A stretch of DNA of 64,000 bases from Streptomyces sannanensis (GTDB lineage Bacteria > Actinomycetota > Actinomycetes > Streptomycetales > Streptomycetaceae), in assembly GCF_039536205.1 (NCBI RefSeq), contig NZ_BAAAYL010000001.1:3844001-3908000 (forward strand), in the 5' to 3' direction. The notes beneath the pieces are model-generated. The model saw only the letters and a list, made by a program, of their open reading frames with translations, was not told the DNA's origin and did no database searches. Shown here piece after piece: positions 28,070 to 37,443 of this stretch; positions within the stretch are counted from its first letter, which is position 1; the number at the start of each line of letters is the position of its first letter. Both the position numbers and the translations under genes were made by a program.

Positions 28070-28855
28070 TCACTCGCCGAACTGCTCGGCCAACCTGCCT
28101 GCCAGTGCCCTGGCCTTTTCCTGCAGTTCGCCGCTGTCCGGGACCACGGTGGGCAGGGCGGGCTGGACGGTGTACTGGACGGTGACGATCACATTCGATG
28201 TGCGGAACACCACGCTCACCGTGCGGCCCTGTGTCACCGATCCGGCCCCCGCCGGTACGTCGTTCAGGAACGCCGCGTCACCCAGATTGTCCAGAACACG
28301 CGGTTCCAGGCCCTCGGCCGGTTGGGGGGGCGTGGTCGAGTCCGCGCCGGACGGCGGCGTGACCGGCGGTGCGGTCGGCGCCTGGGAGTCGCCCGGCGTC
28401 GAAGTGGAGGTCGTGACCGGCAAGCCCGCGGCGGCCTGCTTCTTCGCGTAGACCTCCTGCGCCCGGCCCTCGTCGCTCATCGCGGCGTCGTACGACACCA
28501 CGCGCTCGAAATCCACGACCAGGCGGCGGGTGGCGTCCGGCGACTCGGCCTTCCAGTTGCACCCGACCCGCCGGTCGGTGTCGTACGTCAGGGCCGCGGT
28601 GCCCGCGTACACCTTCTCCCGCTCTTCCTCCGGCAGGTCCGGGCTGACGGGCAGCATGTCCTTGAGCAGCCCTCGGTCCACGGCCCCGCACGCCTCGGGG
28701 AGCGTGCGGTACTTGCCGGGCGGCGGCGCGGCGGCAGGCTGGACGGTGTTCGTCTTGGCGCCGCTCTCGGAGTCGCTGCCGCCGGAGCCGGCGCTGCAGC
28801 CGGTGACCAGCGTGGCGAGGAGCACGAGACCGGATACGTACGCCCTGCGCTGCAC
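28070..28855 (-). CDS. DUF3558-type lipoprotein, second copy
   Basis: From GTG 28855 the 261-residue product has a signal ending ATLVTGC (lipobox), a linker, and a domain with LPEACGAV and VGCNWKAE matching the cysteine positions of its downstream neighbour. An inserted Pro/Thr-rich stretch (TPGDSQAPTAPPVTPPSG) interrupts the domain. GGGAG lies about ten bases before the start. The two genes are probably paralogues of unknown function. Confidence 0.8.
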   Translation of the reverse strand: MQRRAYVSGLVLLATLVTGCSAGSGGSDSESGAKTNTVQPAAAPPPGKYRTLPEACGAVDRGLLKDMLPVSPDLPEEEREKVYAGTAALTYDTDRRVGCNWKAESPDATRRLVVDFERVVSYDAAMSDEGRAQEVYAKKQAAAGLPVTTSTSTPGDSQAPTAPPVTPPSGADSTTPPQPAEGLEPRVLDNLGDAAFLNDVPAGAGSVTQGRTVSVVFRTSNVIVTVQYTVQPALPTVVPDSGELQEKARALAGRLAEQFGE

Positions 28856-29018
28856 GGTGACCGGGCTCCCTTCGGACGGAAAAACGCTTGCCGCCGGGAA
28901 GTGGCGGCTGAACACAATGTGTATCGCACGCGCTGGTGTGAACGCCGGTCTGCCGTCTCTTTTGTGGGCTTTGGTGCCAGTTTTGCGTTTTCAGCCTTAT
29001 TGGGGGAATTGAGGAAAT

Positions 29019-30212
29019 ATGTCTTACGTGGAAGTGTCGGGTGCGAAGGTCCCCATCCGTATGTGGACCGACCCCGCGGCGGTCGAGGGTGTCGCGATGC
29101 AGCAGCTGCAGAACGTCGCCACCCTGCCCTGGATCAAGGGTCTGGCCGTCATGCCCGACGTCCACTACGGCAAGGGCGCCACGGTCGGCTCCGTGATCGC
29201 CATGCACGGCGCGGTCTGCCCCGCGGCGGTCGGCGTAGACATCGGCTGCGGTATGTCCGCGGTCAGGACCTCCCTCACCGCGAACGACCTCCCGGGCGAC
29301 CTCTCCCGCCTCCGTTCCAAGATCGAGGCGGCCATCCCGGTCGGCCGCGGCATGCATGACGATCCCGTCGACGTGGGGCGTCTGCACGGCTTCCCGGTGA
29401 CGGGGTTCGACAACCTCTGGGGGCGCTTCGACGGGATCGCGGAGGCGGTCAGGTTCCGTCAGGAGCGCGCTTCCAAGCAGATGGGAACGCTCGGCTCCGG
29501 CAACCACTTCTGGGAACTCTGCCTTGATTCGGACGACTCGGTCTGGGTCATGCTCCACTCCGGATCCCGGAACATCGGCAAGGAACTCGCCGATCACCAC
29601 ATCGGCCGGGCTCAGAAGCTGTCCCACAATCAGGGGCTCGTCGACCGCGATCTCGCGGTCTTCGTCGCGGACACCCCGCAGATGGCGGCATACCGGAACG
29701 ACCTCTTCTGGGCGCAGGAGTACGCCAAGTACAACCGCGCGATCATGATGGCCCTCTCGCAGGACGTGCTGCGCAGGGAGTTCAAGAAGGCAAAGATCAT
29801 CTTTGGTGATGTGATCTCCTGCCACCACAACTACGTCAGCGAAGAGCGCTACGAGGGCATGGATCTGCTGGTCACCCGCAAGGGAGCCATCAGTGCCCGC
29901 AGCGGTGAATTCGGCATCATTCCGGGTTCGATGGGCACCGGTTCGTACATCGTCCGCGGCCTCGGCAACGAGATGGCCTTCAACTCGGCCTCCCACGGCG
30001 CCGGCCGCAGGATGAGCCGCAACGCGGCCAAGCGCCGCTTCTCGACGCGGGACCTGGAGGAGCAGACGCGGGGCGTGGAGTGCCGGAAGGACTCCGGTGT
30101 CGTGGATGAGATCCCGGGCGCTTACAAGCCCATTGAGAAGGTCATGGAGCAGCAGCGCGACCTGGTCGAGGTCGTGGCGAAGCTGAAGCAGGTCATCTGT
30201 GTGAAGGGCTGA
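29019..30212 (+). CDS. rtcB: RtcB-family RNA ligase
   Basis: The 397-residue protein has the RtcB manganese and guanylylation sites: MPDVHYGKGATVGSVIA, GVDIGCGMSA with Asp/Cys ligands, LGSGNHFWEL, MLHSGSRNIGK, DVISCHHNYV, and SHGAGRRMSR with the nucleophilic histidine. RtcB joins 2',3'-cyclic phosphate and 5'-OH RNA ends. GAGGAAAT precedes the ATG. It stands alone, with no archease gene nearby. A hairpin follows it. Confidence 0.95.
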   Translation: MSYVEVSGAKVPIRMWTDPAAVEGVAMQQLQNVATLPWIKGLAVMPDVHYGKGATVGSVIAMHGAVCPAAVGVDIGCGMSAVRTSLTANDLPGDLSRLRSKIEAAIPVGRGMHDDPVDVGRLHGFPVTGFDNLWGRFDGIAEAVRFRQERASKQMGTLGSGNHFWELCLDSDDSVWVMLHSGSRNIGKELADHHIGRAQKLSHNQGLVDRDLAVFVADTPQMAAYRNDLFWAQEYAKYNRAIMMALSQDVLRREFKKAKIIFGDVISCHHNYVSEERYEGMDLLVTRKGAISARSGEFGIIPGSMGTGSYIVRGLGNEMAFNSASHGAGRRMSRNAAKRRFSTRDLEEQTRGVECRKDSGVVDEIPGAYKPIEKVMEQQRDLVEVVAKLKQVICVKG

Positions 30213-30228
30213 GTGATCGACGACAGAG

Positions 30229-30251
30229 GGGCGGGGCTGATTGTCCCGCCC
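30229..30251 (+). terminator. Terminator hairpin after rtcB
   Basis: A 7-bp stem, GGGCGGG with CCCGCCC, closes a 9-base loop 17 bases past the stop. Confidence 0.6.
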
Positions 30252-30271
30252 TTCGTGCTCTTCTTCCGTCG

Positions 30272-30790
30272 TCAGGTCAGGGACTTGTGGAAGAAGGTCG
30301 TCGGCTTGAGGATGCCCGAGGGGTCGGCGGAGTGGTCCGGGACCGTGCCGAAGGAGGTCCAGCCGGCGGTGCGGTAGAGGTTCTCGGCGGTGCTGCCTGT
30401 CTCGGTGTCGAGCAGGAGCAGGGTGCGGCCGGAGGCCGCGGCGGACTCCTCGGCGGCGGCGAGGAGACGCCGGGCGAGGCCGCGGCCGCGGGCGTCGCGG
30501 TGGACCAGGAGCTTGGCTATCTCGCCGCGGTGACGGCCGTTGGGGTATTCGGAGAGACGGAGCTGGATCGTGCCGACGACGCGGCCGTCCTCATGGGCCA
30601 CCCACAGGACGATGCCGTCGTCGGCGAGGGCGGGGGCGAACGACGCCCACCAGGCGGCGGCCTGCTCGTGGGCGAGGGGGGCGAGGAACCCGACGGAGGC
30701 GCCGTCGTCGGTCGCGTCGATGAGCAGGTCGGCGAGACCGGGGACGTGGGCGGGCAGCTCCTCGGCCGTCAGCCGGGTGATGGTGGGCAT
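30272..30790 (-). CDS. GNAT-family N-acetyltransferase
   Basis: The 172-residue protein starts at ATG 30790 after GGAG. The acetyl-CoA loop is in IAKLLVHRDARGRGLARRLLAAAEE, with preceding strand VVGTIQLRL and the C-terminal NLYRTAGW segment. This is a single complete GNAT domain; the acceptor is unknown. It converges with rtcB. Confidence 0.9.
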   Translation of the reverse strand: MPTITRLTAEELPAHVPGLADLLIDATDDGASVGFLAPLAHEQAAAWWASFAPALADDGIVLWVAHEDGRVVGTIQLRLSEYPNGRHRGEIAKLLVHRDARGRGLARRLLAAAEESAAASGRTLLLLDTETGSTAENLYRTAGWTSFGTVPDHSADPSGILKPTTFFHKSLT

Positions 30791-31013
30791 GGTGCTGGCT
30801 CCTCCAGGGGCATGGGCTGGGCGTTTCGGCCCGTCCGGCGTCTGAAAACGGACACTCTCGGCTGCTGTGCGGGGGGCGGCCAACCGGCCCGGCGCATGCG
30901 ACGGGCGCGCCGCGAACGCAGGCCCGGCAGGCCCCTCCGGCAGGTGCCGTAGCCGGTCGTGCGGCCGGCGCCCGTGCGATGCGACCGGTCGCCGTCCGCC
31001 GGGGCGAGCCGCG

Positions 31014-31775
31014 TCAGAGCTCGCGGTGGACCTTGGTGTTGGAGGCCTGGGCGCGGGGGCGGACCACCAGGAGGTCGACGTTGACGTGGGAGGGGCGGGT
31101 GACGGCCCAGGTGATGGTGTCGGCGACGTCGTCGGCGGTGAGGGGCTCGGCCACGCCCGCGTAGACCTTGGCGGCCTTTTCGGTGTCGCCGCGGAAGCGG
31201 GTGGTCGCGAACTCCTCGGTCTTGACCATGCCGGGGGCGATCTCGATCACGCGGACCGGGGTGCCGCAGATTTCCAGGCGGAGGGTTTCGGCGAGAACGT
31301 GCGCGCCGTGCTTGGCGGCCACATACCCGCCACCGCCTTCGTAGGTGCCGTGGCCGGCGGTGGAGGAGAGAACGACCACGGTGCCGTCGCCGCCGGCGGT
31401 GAGGGCGGGCAGCAGGGCCTGCGTGATGTGGAGGGCGCCGACGACGTTGACCTCGTACATCCGGCGCCAGTCATCGGGGTCGGCGGTGGCGACGGGATCG
31501 GCGCCGAGGGCGCCGCCGGCGTTGTTGACGAGCACGTCGCAACGGTCGAGGGAGGCCGCGAAGGTGTCGACGGCGGGCCGGTCGGTGACATCGAGGGCGT
31601 AGGCGGTGGCCCGGTGGCCCGCGGAGGTCAGTTCGGCGGCGAGGGCCTCGATGCGGTCCTTGCGGCGGGCGGTGAGGACGACGTGGTAACCCGCGGCGGC
31701 GAGCCGGCGGGCGGTGGCGGCGCCGATGCCGCTGCTGGCTCCGGTGACGACGGCTGTGCGGGAGGCCCCGGTCAT
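31014..31775 (-). CDS. Short-chain dehydrogenase/reductase
   Basis: The 253-residue classical SDR has TGASSGIG near residue 11, the NNAG motif in CDVLVNNAGGALG, catalytic Ser in VVLSSTAGHG and the YVAAK pair. It uses NAD(P)H and the substrate is unknown. Downstream of it on the + strand there is no gene until 32227. The 130 bases between it and the GNAT gene show nothing recognisable. Confidence 0.93.
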   Translation of the reverse strand: MTGASRTAVVTGASSGIGAATARRLAAAGYHVVLTARRKDRIEALAAELTSAGHRATAYALDVTDRPAVDTFAASLDRCDVLVNNAGGALGADPVATADPDDWRRMYEVNVVGALHITQALLPALTAGGDGTVVVLSSTAGHGTYEGGGGYVAAKHGAHVLAETLRLEICGTPVRVIEIAPGMVKTEEFATTRFRGDTEKAAKVYAGVAEPLTADDVADTITWAVTRPSHVNVDLLVVRPRAQASNTKVHREL

Positions 31776-31829
31776 CTCGTTCTCCTCGTGCCCGTGATCG
31801 GTTACGGGGTCAGGATAGGCGGGCCGGTC

Positions 31830-32165
31830 TCAGCGGCTGCGCGGTACGTACATGATCACCGCCATGCCCGCGAGGCAGACCAGTGCGCCGATGACGTCCC
31901 AGCGGTCGGGGCGGTAGCCGTCGGCGACCATTCCCCAGGCGATGGACCCGGCGACGAAGACTCCGCCGTAAGCGGCGAGGACGCGGCCGAATTCGGCGTC
32001 GGGCTGGAGCGTGGCGACGAAGCCGTAGATGCCGAGGGCTATGACTCCGGCACCGATCCACAGCCAGCCCCTGTGCTCACGCACGCCCTGCCAGACGAGC
32101 CAGGCGCCTCCGATCTCGAAGAGGGCGGCGACGACGAAGAGGGCGGCTGAGCGGGCTGCAAGCAT
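31830..32165 (-). CDS. YnfA-family small membrane protein
   Basis: The 111-residue protein has four membrane helices and the family landmarks [31 protein letters not shown] and [16 protein letters not shown]. YnfA proteins belong to the drug/metabolite (SMR-like) transporters of uncertain substrate. It ends 54 bases upstream of the SDR start. Confidence 0.93.
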   Translation of the reverse strand: MLAARSAALFVVAALFEIGGAWLVWQGVREHRGWLWIGAGVIALGIYGFVATLQPDAEFGRVLAAYGGVFVAGSIAWGMVADGYRPDRWDVIGALVCLAGMAVIMYVPRSR

Positions 32166-32226
32166 GGGCCCAGCGTGTCATGGCGGACGAGCGGGTTTGA
32201 CGGGCCGTCGTCGGTATCTTCGGTGC

Positions 32227-32712
32227 ATGTTTGCGATGCGCAAGGCTCAGTCGGCGGGTGCGGTGGTGGCTGCGGCGGCCGCGATGGCTGTGGTGACCGG
32301 TGCCGGTCCGGCCTCCGGGGCGATCGCTCCGGACGCCGACGTGGCGTACGGCGGTCATGTCTCGCTCTCGGCCGGCCGGATCGCGGTGTGGCTGAGGAGC
32401 GTGAACCATGGCCCCTCCTCGTTGGCGAATGCGACGGTGCGACTGCAGTTCTCGGAGCCCCTGGCCGATGGCCGGGAGCTGTCGCAGGGCTGTCTGCGGA
32501 GCGGGCAGCACGAGGTGCTCTGCCAGACGGGCGCGCTGCCCGTGATGGGTGAGGGGCAGCCGGTCGCGCTGGACCTGTGGACGCGGGGGCAGCCGGCCGA
32601 AGTGACGGTCCGGATCGACACGGCGTGGAACGGCGGTGCCACCGACCGCAACCCGTTGAACAACGAGCTCGAGGTGCTGGTCCCGGCCACAGGTGATCCG
32701 TATTTCATCTGA
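32227..32712 (+). CDS. Secreted protein of unknown function
   Basis: The 161-residue product has a signal peptide (RKAQSAGAVVAAAAAMAVV to ASGA) and a compact beta-type domain with a CLRSGQHEVLC cysteine pair. The pattern of SVNHGPSSLANATVRLQF resembles bacterial DUF11/CARDB-like beta sandwiches. TATCTT lies five bases before ATG 32227, which fits a leaderless transcript. The function is unknown. Confidence 0.7.
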   Translation: MFAMRKAQSAGAVVAAAAAMAVVTGAGPASGAIAPDADVAYGGHVSLSAGRIAVWLRSVNHGPSSLANATVRLQFSEPLADGRELSQGCLRSGQHEVLCQTGALPVMGEGQPVALDLWTRGQPAEVTVRIDTAWNGGATDRNPLNNELEVLVPATGDPYFI

Positions 32713-32823
32713 GGCCTTGGGCCCTGTCCGGCCGGTCAGGCGCCCGTCCACCGGGTGAGGGCGGTGCGCAGGGCGTCCCCGTCGTGCTCGTCACGCACAT
32801 GCGGCGGACCGCCCGTAGGCGGC

Positions 32824-32925
32824 GTGCAGCAACTCCTCGCCGACCGGCTGGAGCGCGCGGGCTACGTCATGCGCCGCCGCGACACCGGGGACCGTCGGAA
32901 GGTGCGCGTAGCGGTCAGGCCGTGG
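32824..32925 (+). pseudogene. MarR-family regulator fragment
   Basis: The frame VQQLLADRLERAGYVMRRRD followed by TGDRRKVRVAV is the recognition-helix end and wing of a MarR regulator. Nothing upstream supplies the rest of the HTH, and the C-terminal dimer helices are missing because the next gene overlaps. It is a remnant. Just before it, at 32738-32810 on the minus strand, a frame ending RTALTRWTGA looks like the tail of another lost gene. Confidence 0.55.
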
Positions 32926-33649
32926 CGCCGCCGAATTCGCGTACGGCCTTCTCGACGATCGCCTCGAGCCGGGCGTGATGCGCCCCGCGCCAGTACACCC
33001 GGCCGCACTCCGTGCACTGCGCGAAGGCGTCGTACGTACGTCGCGTGCCGTGCTCCAGCTTCTCGACGACCGCGTCCTTCTCGGCGTCCTTCAGCGTGCC
33101 GTTGCAGGCGGTGCAGCGGGTCCAGGGGGCGAGGGCGGGGGTGAACCGTTCCAGCACGTCCCGGAGCTGGTCGTCGGGGCGGTGGCTGTAGACGTACGCC
33201 CCGGCCCAGATCTCCCGCCGGCGCAGCAGTCCGCGGTCCCGGGACAGCAGTACACGGCGTTCCCGCGCCGACAGCGCCGCCAGTGCCGCGTCGCCGATGT
33301 CCTCGCTCTCGTACGCCGCGTCGACACCCAGCAGCCGCAACCGCCGTGCCAGTGTGCCCAGATGTACGTCGAGCAGGAAGCGCAGCGGCGCGCCCGGTAC
33401 CTGCTGCGGCCGGGTCACTCCGAGGACCTCGACGTGCTCGCCCGTGCCCGGGATGTGCGAGACCCGTACCTCCCGGCCGTCGACCAGCAGCCTGCCCACC
33501 TCGGTCAGCGGGACGCCGAGCGACTCGACGACGTGGCCGAGCGTCGACGAGCCGTCGGTCGGCACCGTCGTACAGCCCCCGCGCCGTCCCGCCGGGATGA
33601 AAAGGTGCAGGTCAGAGGCGAAGCTGAGGGAGATCTCCGGTCCGTTCAC
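32915..33649 (-). CDS. Mut7-C RNase-domain protein with N-terminal ubiquitin-like domain
   Basis: The 244-residue protein has an N-terminal beta-grasp (ThiS/MoaD-like) part (residues 1-85) and a PIN-like Mut7-C domain: RFLLDVHLGTLARRLRLLG with the acidic residues, VLLSRDRGLLRR, and a C-terminal zinc ribbon with CTACNG and CTECGRVYW. Such proteins are predicted ribonucleases linked to RNA turnover. The 3' end overlaps the MarR remnant. Confidence 0.85.
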   Translation of the reverse strand: MNGPEISLSFASDLHLFIPAGRRGGCTTVPTDGSSTLGHVVESLGVPLTEVGRLLVDGREVRVSHIPGTGEHVEVLGVTRPQQVPGAPLRFLLDVHLGTLARRLRLLGVDAAYESEDIGDAALAALSARERRVLLSRDRGLLRRREIWAGAYVYSHRPDDQLRDVLERFTPALAPWTRCTACNGTLKDAEKDAVVEKLEHGTRRTYDAFAQCTECGRVYWRGAHHARLEAIVEKAVREFGGATA

Positions 33650-33959
33650 GCAAGTCAGGATGCCATTGGGCCGGGCGCGTCAGCCAGGGCTTTCCCGGCA
33701 CCGAAGCCGTCCGCGTGCTCCCGAGCCCAGGTGGCGAAGGGACCAGCAGGTGCCCGGCGAGCTCCTCGAGGGTGTTCGTGACGGGGCGGAACATCCGGCC
33801 CTCGGCGGCCGGGCGCGCGCTCGACGCGACGTACCGGCGGTGCCGGGCGAGGAGCTTCTCCTCGGACTCGGGTCCGCCCAAGTGATCCGTCATCCCTGGC
33901 TCGTTGGTCCGCCGGAGCAGCCAGAGGTCACCCTCCGACCAGGGTTCGATTCGCACCAT
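33612..33959 (-). pseudogene. Truncated GNAT acetyltransferase
   Basis: The first 57 codons (MVRIEPWSEGDLWLLRRTNE, later ESEEKLLARHRRYV) match the start of GNAT proteins, but the acetyl-CoA-binding half is absent. After AEGRMF the sequence continues as VTNTLEELAGHLL. In the neighbouring frame it then reads FATWAREHAD before a stop, which resembles the tail of NmrA-type oxidoreductases. I infer a deletion joining two genes, with a later frameshift. The annotated end overlaps the Mut7-C gene start. Confidence 0.6.
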
Positions 33960-33998
33960 ACGGGGACTGTACGGCGAGGGTCCGTCAGCGCCGCCGGC

Positions 33999-34649
33999 TC
34001 AGGGCCAGACCAGGCAGTAGGGCTGATGCCCCGCCTCGTGCAGGCGGTGCGAGAAGTCCTGCCATTCGTGCAGCAGTTGATAGACGTTGTACGCGTCGCG
34101 CGGGCCGCCCCGGTCGGGGACCGTGGACCAGATGAAGGCCGCGGCGCCCACCGACTCCTCGCCGATGTCGCGGAACTGGTCGACGGCGGTCATCGGAAGC
34201 TTGACCACGGCGTAGTCGGGGTGCAGGACGACCAGTTCCAGCGGCGGGACCTTGTGCAGCGGTATGCCCTGGATGCCGGTGAGGACCATCGCGGCCACCG
34301 TCTCCGGCTTGATCTTGGTGAACATGCCACCCATGCCCAGCTCGTCGCCGCCGAGCTCCTCGGGGCGCATGGAGATGGGCACGCGGGCCGCGGTGGCCCC
34401 GTCGGGCGCGCCGAAGTACTTGTAGGTCACCCCCATCCGGCCACCCCTGAACCCCGCGCTCTCGTTCTCGGACGGGGCCGGCACGATCGCCTCCGCCGCG
34501 TCCGTCGGCTCCTGTGCTTCCGCTTCGCGCCGGTGCCTTCCCCGACGGGCCCGCCGAGGACCCACGTCGCCGGTCCCCTCGCCCAGTCCGCCACCGCGAT
34601 GCATATCTCCACCCGACCACTCGCGGCCCCCGCCGCGCAACCCGATCAT
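33999..34649 (-). CDS. Conserved actinobacterial protein of unknown function
   Basis: The conserved-looking part is the last 145 residues, starting MGVTYKYFGAPDGATAARVP and ending HEWQDFSHRLHEAGHQPYC. The N-terminal 70 residues are Gly/Arg-rich and look like low-complexity filler, so the start is unsure. ATG 34649 has GGGAGG about 11 bases upstream, and ATG 34604 has GGAG very close. No motif of known activity is seen. It is divergent from hemL. Confidence 0.7.
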   Translation of the reverse strand: MIGLRGGGREWSGGDMHRGGGLGEGTGDVGPRRARRGRHRREAEAQEPTDAAEAIVPAPSENESAGFRGGRMGVTYKYFGAPDGATAARVPISMRPEELGGDELGMGGMFTKIKPETVAAMVLTGIQGIPLHKVPPLELVVLHPDYAVVKLPMTAVDQFRDIGEESVGAAAFIWSTVPDRGGPRDAYNVYQLLHEWQDFSHRLHEAGHQPYCLVWP

Positions 34650-34729
34650 CGTGTCAGTGACCTCCCCCGCGGATGTGTGGTGAAACACCTGTCCGCAAGA
34701 CGGTCCGGGCCTCTGACACCATGGCTACC

Positions 34730-36043
34730 GTGAGCTACCCATACCAGGCCCCAGTTTCGCAGACGCTTTTCGACCGTGCGTCCCTTGTGACCCCCGGCGG
34801 CGTGAACTCTCCCGTGCGTGCCTTCCGTGCTGTGGGCGGTACGCCCCGGTTCATGGTGTCCGGTACCGGTCCGTACCTCACCGATGCCGACGGCCGCGAG
34901 TACGTCGACCTCGTGTGCTCGTGGGGTCCGATGATCCTCGGACACGCCCACCCCGAGGTCATTGCCGCCGTGCAGGAAGCGGTCGCCCGCGGCACCTCCT
35001 TCGGTACGCCGGGCGAGGGCGAGGTCGCGCTCGCGGAGGAGATCGTGGCCCGTGTCGAGCCGGTCGAGCAGGTACGTCTCGTCTCGTCCGGCACCGAGGC
35101 GACGATGTCCGCGATCCGTCTCGCCCGCGGATTCACCGGGCGCGCCAAGGTGATCAAGTTCGCCGGCTGCTACCACGGACATGTGGACGCGCTGCTGGCC
35201 GCCGCCGGTTCCGGTGTGGCCACCTTCGCGCTGCCCGACACCCCCGGTGTGACCGGCGCGCAGGCCGGCGACACGATCGTCCTCCCCTACAACGACCTGG
35301 ACGCCGTAAGCGCGGCGTTCGCCGCGCACCCTGGCGAGATCGCCTGTGTGATCACGGAGGCCTCGCCGGGCAACATGGGCGTCGTGCCGCCCCGGGACGG
35401 CTTCAACCAGGGCCTCGCGGACCTCTGCCGGGAGAACGGCGCGCTGTACATCTCCGACGAGGTGATGACCGGATTCCGTACCTCGAAGGCCGGCTGGTAC
35501 GGCGTCGACGGCGTCCGCCCCGACCTGATGACCTTCGGCAAGGTCATGGGCGGAGGCTTCCCGGCCGCGGCCTTCGGCGGCCGCGCCGATGTCATGGCGC
35601 ACCTCGCCCCGGCCGGCCCGGTCTATCAGGCGGGCACCCTCTCCGGTAACCCGGTCGCCACCGCCGCCGGTCTCGCGCAGCTCCGGCTGCTCGACGACGC
35701 CGCGTACGACAGGGTGAACGCGGTGTCGAAGGAGATCCAGGGCCTGGTCACGGCCGCACTGGCCAAGGAGGGCGTGGCGCACCGCCTCCAGACGGCGAGC
35801 AACATGTTCTCGGTCTTCTTCACCGCCGAAGAGGTCCGTGACTACGACGACGCGAAGAAGCAGGAGGCGTTCCGCTTCAACGCCTTCTTCCACTCGATGC
35901 TCTCCCAGGGCGTCTATCTGCCGCCGTCCGCCTTCGAGTCGTGGTTCGTGTCGACCGCGCACGACGAGCGCGCCGTCGAGCGGATCGCCGCCGCCCTGCC
36001 CGCCGCGGCCCGTGCCGCCGCGGAAGCGACGGAGGCCGCGTGA
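34730..36043 (+). CDS. hemL: Glutamate-1-semialdehyde 2,1-aminomutase
   Basis: The 437-residue PLP enzyme converts the hemA product to 5-aminolevulinate. Landmarks are [45 protein letters not shown], the aspartate in [10 protein letters not shown], and the PLP lysine in [13 protein letters not shown] start it at GTG 34730 because CACCAT lies seven bases before it in leaderless fashion; an in-frame ATG at 34721 would overlap that hexamer. The next gene overlaps the hemL stop by one base. Confidence 0.95.
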   Translation: MSYPYQAPVSQTLFDRASLVTPGGVNSPVRAFRAVGGTPRFMVSGTGPYLTDADGREYVDLVCSWGPMILGHAHPEVIAAVQEAVARGTSFGTPGEGEVALAEEIVARVEPVEQVRLVSSGTEATMSAIRLARGFTGRAKVIKFAGCYHGHVDALLAAAGSGVATFALPDTPGVTGAQAGDTIVLPYNDLDAVSAAFAAHPGEIACVITEASPGNMGVVPPRDGFNQGLADLCRENGALYISDEVMTGFRTSKAGWYGVDGVRPDLMTFGKVMGGGFPAAAFGGRADVMAHLAPAGPVYQAGTLSGNPVATAAGLAQLRLLDDAAYDRVNAVSKEIQGLVTAALAKEGVAHRLQTASNMFSVFFTAEEVRDYDDAKKQEAFRFNAFFHSMLSQGVYLPPSAFESWFVSTAHDERAVERIAAALPAAARAAAEATEAA

Positions 36044-36717
36044 TGAGCGACATCACGGTCGTCCACCTGGTGCGCCACGGCGAGGTGCACAACCCCGACG
36101 GAATCCTGTACGGGCGCCGGGCCGGCTACCACCTGTCCGAGCGCGGCCGTGAGATGGCCGACCGGGTGGCCGAGCACCTCTCCGGGCGTGACGTCACGCA
36201 CGTCGTGTCCTCGCCGCTGGAGCGCGCACAGGAGACGGCCACGCCGATCGCCAAGGCGCACGGCCTGGACCTGGTCACCGACGAGCGGCTGATCGAGGCG
36301 GCGAACGTCTTCGAGGGCAAGAGCTTCGGGGTCGGCGACGGCGCACTGCGCCGCCCGGCCAACTGGAAGCACCTGACCAATCCGTTCCGCCCGTCGTGGG
36401 GCGAGCCGTACATCGAGCAGGTCGTACGGATGATGGCCGCCCTCGACGCCGCGAAGGACGCGGCCCGCGGACACGAGGCGGTGTGCGTCAGCCATCAGCT
36501 GCCGATCTGGATCGTGCGCAGCTTCGTGGAACGGCGCCGGCTGTGGCACGACCCGCGTCGGCGGCAGTGCACGCTCGCCTCGCTGACCACGTTCACCTAC
36601 CAGGGCGACAAGATCGTCTCGGTGGGGTACAGCGAGCCCGCGCTCGACCTCGTTCCGGAGCACCTTCGGGCGGGAGCCAAGCCCGCCAAGGGCAAGGACA
36701 AGGCTTTCGGCGCGTAA
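36043..36717 (+). CDS. Histidine phosphatase (phosphoglycerate-mutase family)
   Basis: The 224-residue protein has the catalytic RHGE in HLVRHGEVHNPDG near residue 11, the SSPLERAQETA second arginine block, and the second histidine in AVCVSHQLP. Its ATG overlaps the hemL stop (TGATG), so the two are translated together. The substrate is unknown; the link with hemL and the cytochrome c genes suggests a housekeeping role. Confidence 0.9.
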   Translation: MSDITVVHLVRHGEVHNPDGILYGRRAGYHLSERGREMADRVAEHLSGRDVTHVVSSPLERAQETATPIAKAHGLDLVTDERLIEAANVFEGKSFGVGDGALRRPANWKHLTNPFRPSWGEPYIEQVVRMMAALDAAKDAARGHEAVCVSHQLPIWIVRSFVERRRLWHDPRRRQCTLASLTTFTYQGDKIVSVGYSEPALDLVPEHLRAGAKPAKGKDKAFGA

Positions 36718-36821
36718 TCCGTGTAATTCCTTATGCGGGTTTGACAAGGGGTGACGAGGGCATTAGCGGGCACTCGGGGGGGTGCGGAAGATCGCCGGAA
36801 TGGTCATGCGAAACTTTTCAC

Positions 36822-37439
36822 ATGACCTTTAGCCGCGCCCCCCGACGCCGCTCGCACCGCCGCCGTGCACTGGCGCTCGCCGCCGTCGCCACGGCCGGTG
36901 CGTCCGTCCTGACGGCGTGCAGCTCCGGCGGTGTCTCCGGCGGCTCCGGCGACACCAACTTCGTGACGCAGTCCGGCGGCATCTCCACGGTTGCCGAGGG
37001 GGACCGGCAGCCCGCCCCCGAACTGGCCGGTGAGACGCTCGACGGCAAGCAGCTCGACGTGGCGAGCCTCAAGGGCAAGGTCGTCGTGCTGAACGTCTGG
37101 GGCTCGTGGTGCGCGCCGTGCCGCGCCGAGGCGCCGTATCTCACCAAGGTCGCGAACGAGACCAAGGCGCAGGGCGTCGAGTTCGTCGGGATCAATACCC
37201 GCGACAGCGCCAAGGGGCCGGCCCAGGAGTTCGAGAAGGATTTCCAGGTCCCCTATCCCAGCCTGTACGACCCGATCGGCAAGCTCATTCTCCGTTTCCC
37301 CAAGGGAAGTCTGAATCCGCAGGCCATTCCGTCGACGATCGTTCTCGACAAGGACGGCAGGATCGCGGCGCGTGCGCTGCGGGCGCTCGACGACAAGGGT
37401 CTGCACAAGATGATCGACCCGCTGGTCGCGGAGAAGTGA
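36822..37439 (+). CDS. resA: ResA/TlpA-like thiol-disulfide oxidoreductase, lipoprotein
   Basis: The 205-residue protein has an N-terminal signal with a lipobox-like VLTAC near residue 33 and a thioredoxin domain. The redox site is WGSWCAPCRAEAP (CxxC), and the cis-proline is in QAIPSTIVLD. It works outside the membrane to reduce apocytochrome c cysteines before heme attachment. It is the first gene of the resA-ccdA-resB-resC operon; ccdA starts four bases later. Confidence 0.9.
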   Translation: MTFSRAPRRRSHRRRALALAAVATAGASVLTACSSGGVSGGSGDTNFVTQSGGISTVAEGDRQPAPELAGETLDGKQLDVASLKGKVVVLNVWGSWCAPCRAEAPYLTKVANETKAQGVEFVGINTRDSAKGPAQEFEKDFQVPYPSLYDPIGKLILRFPKGSLNPQAIPSTIVLDKDGRIAARALRALDDKGLHKMIDPLVAEK

Positions 37440-37443
37440 TCCG

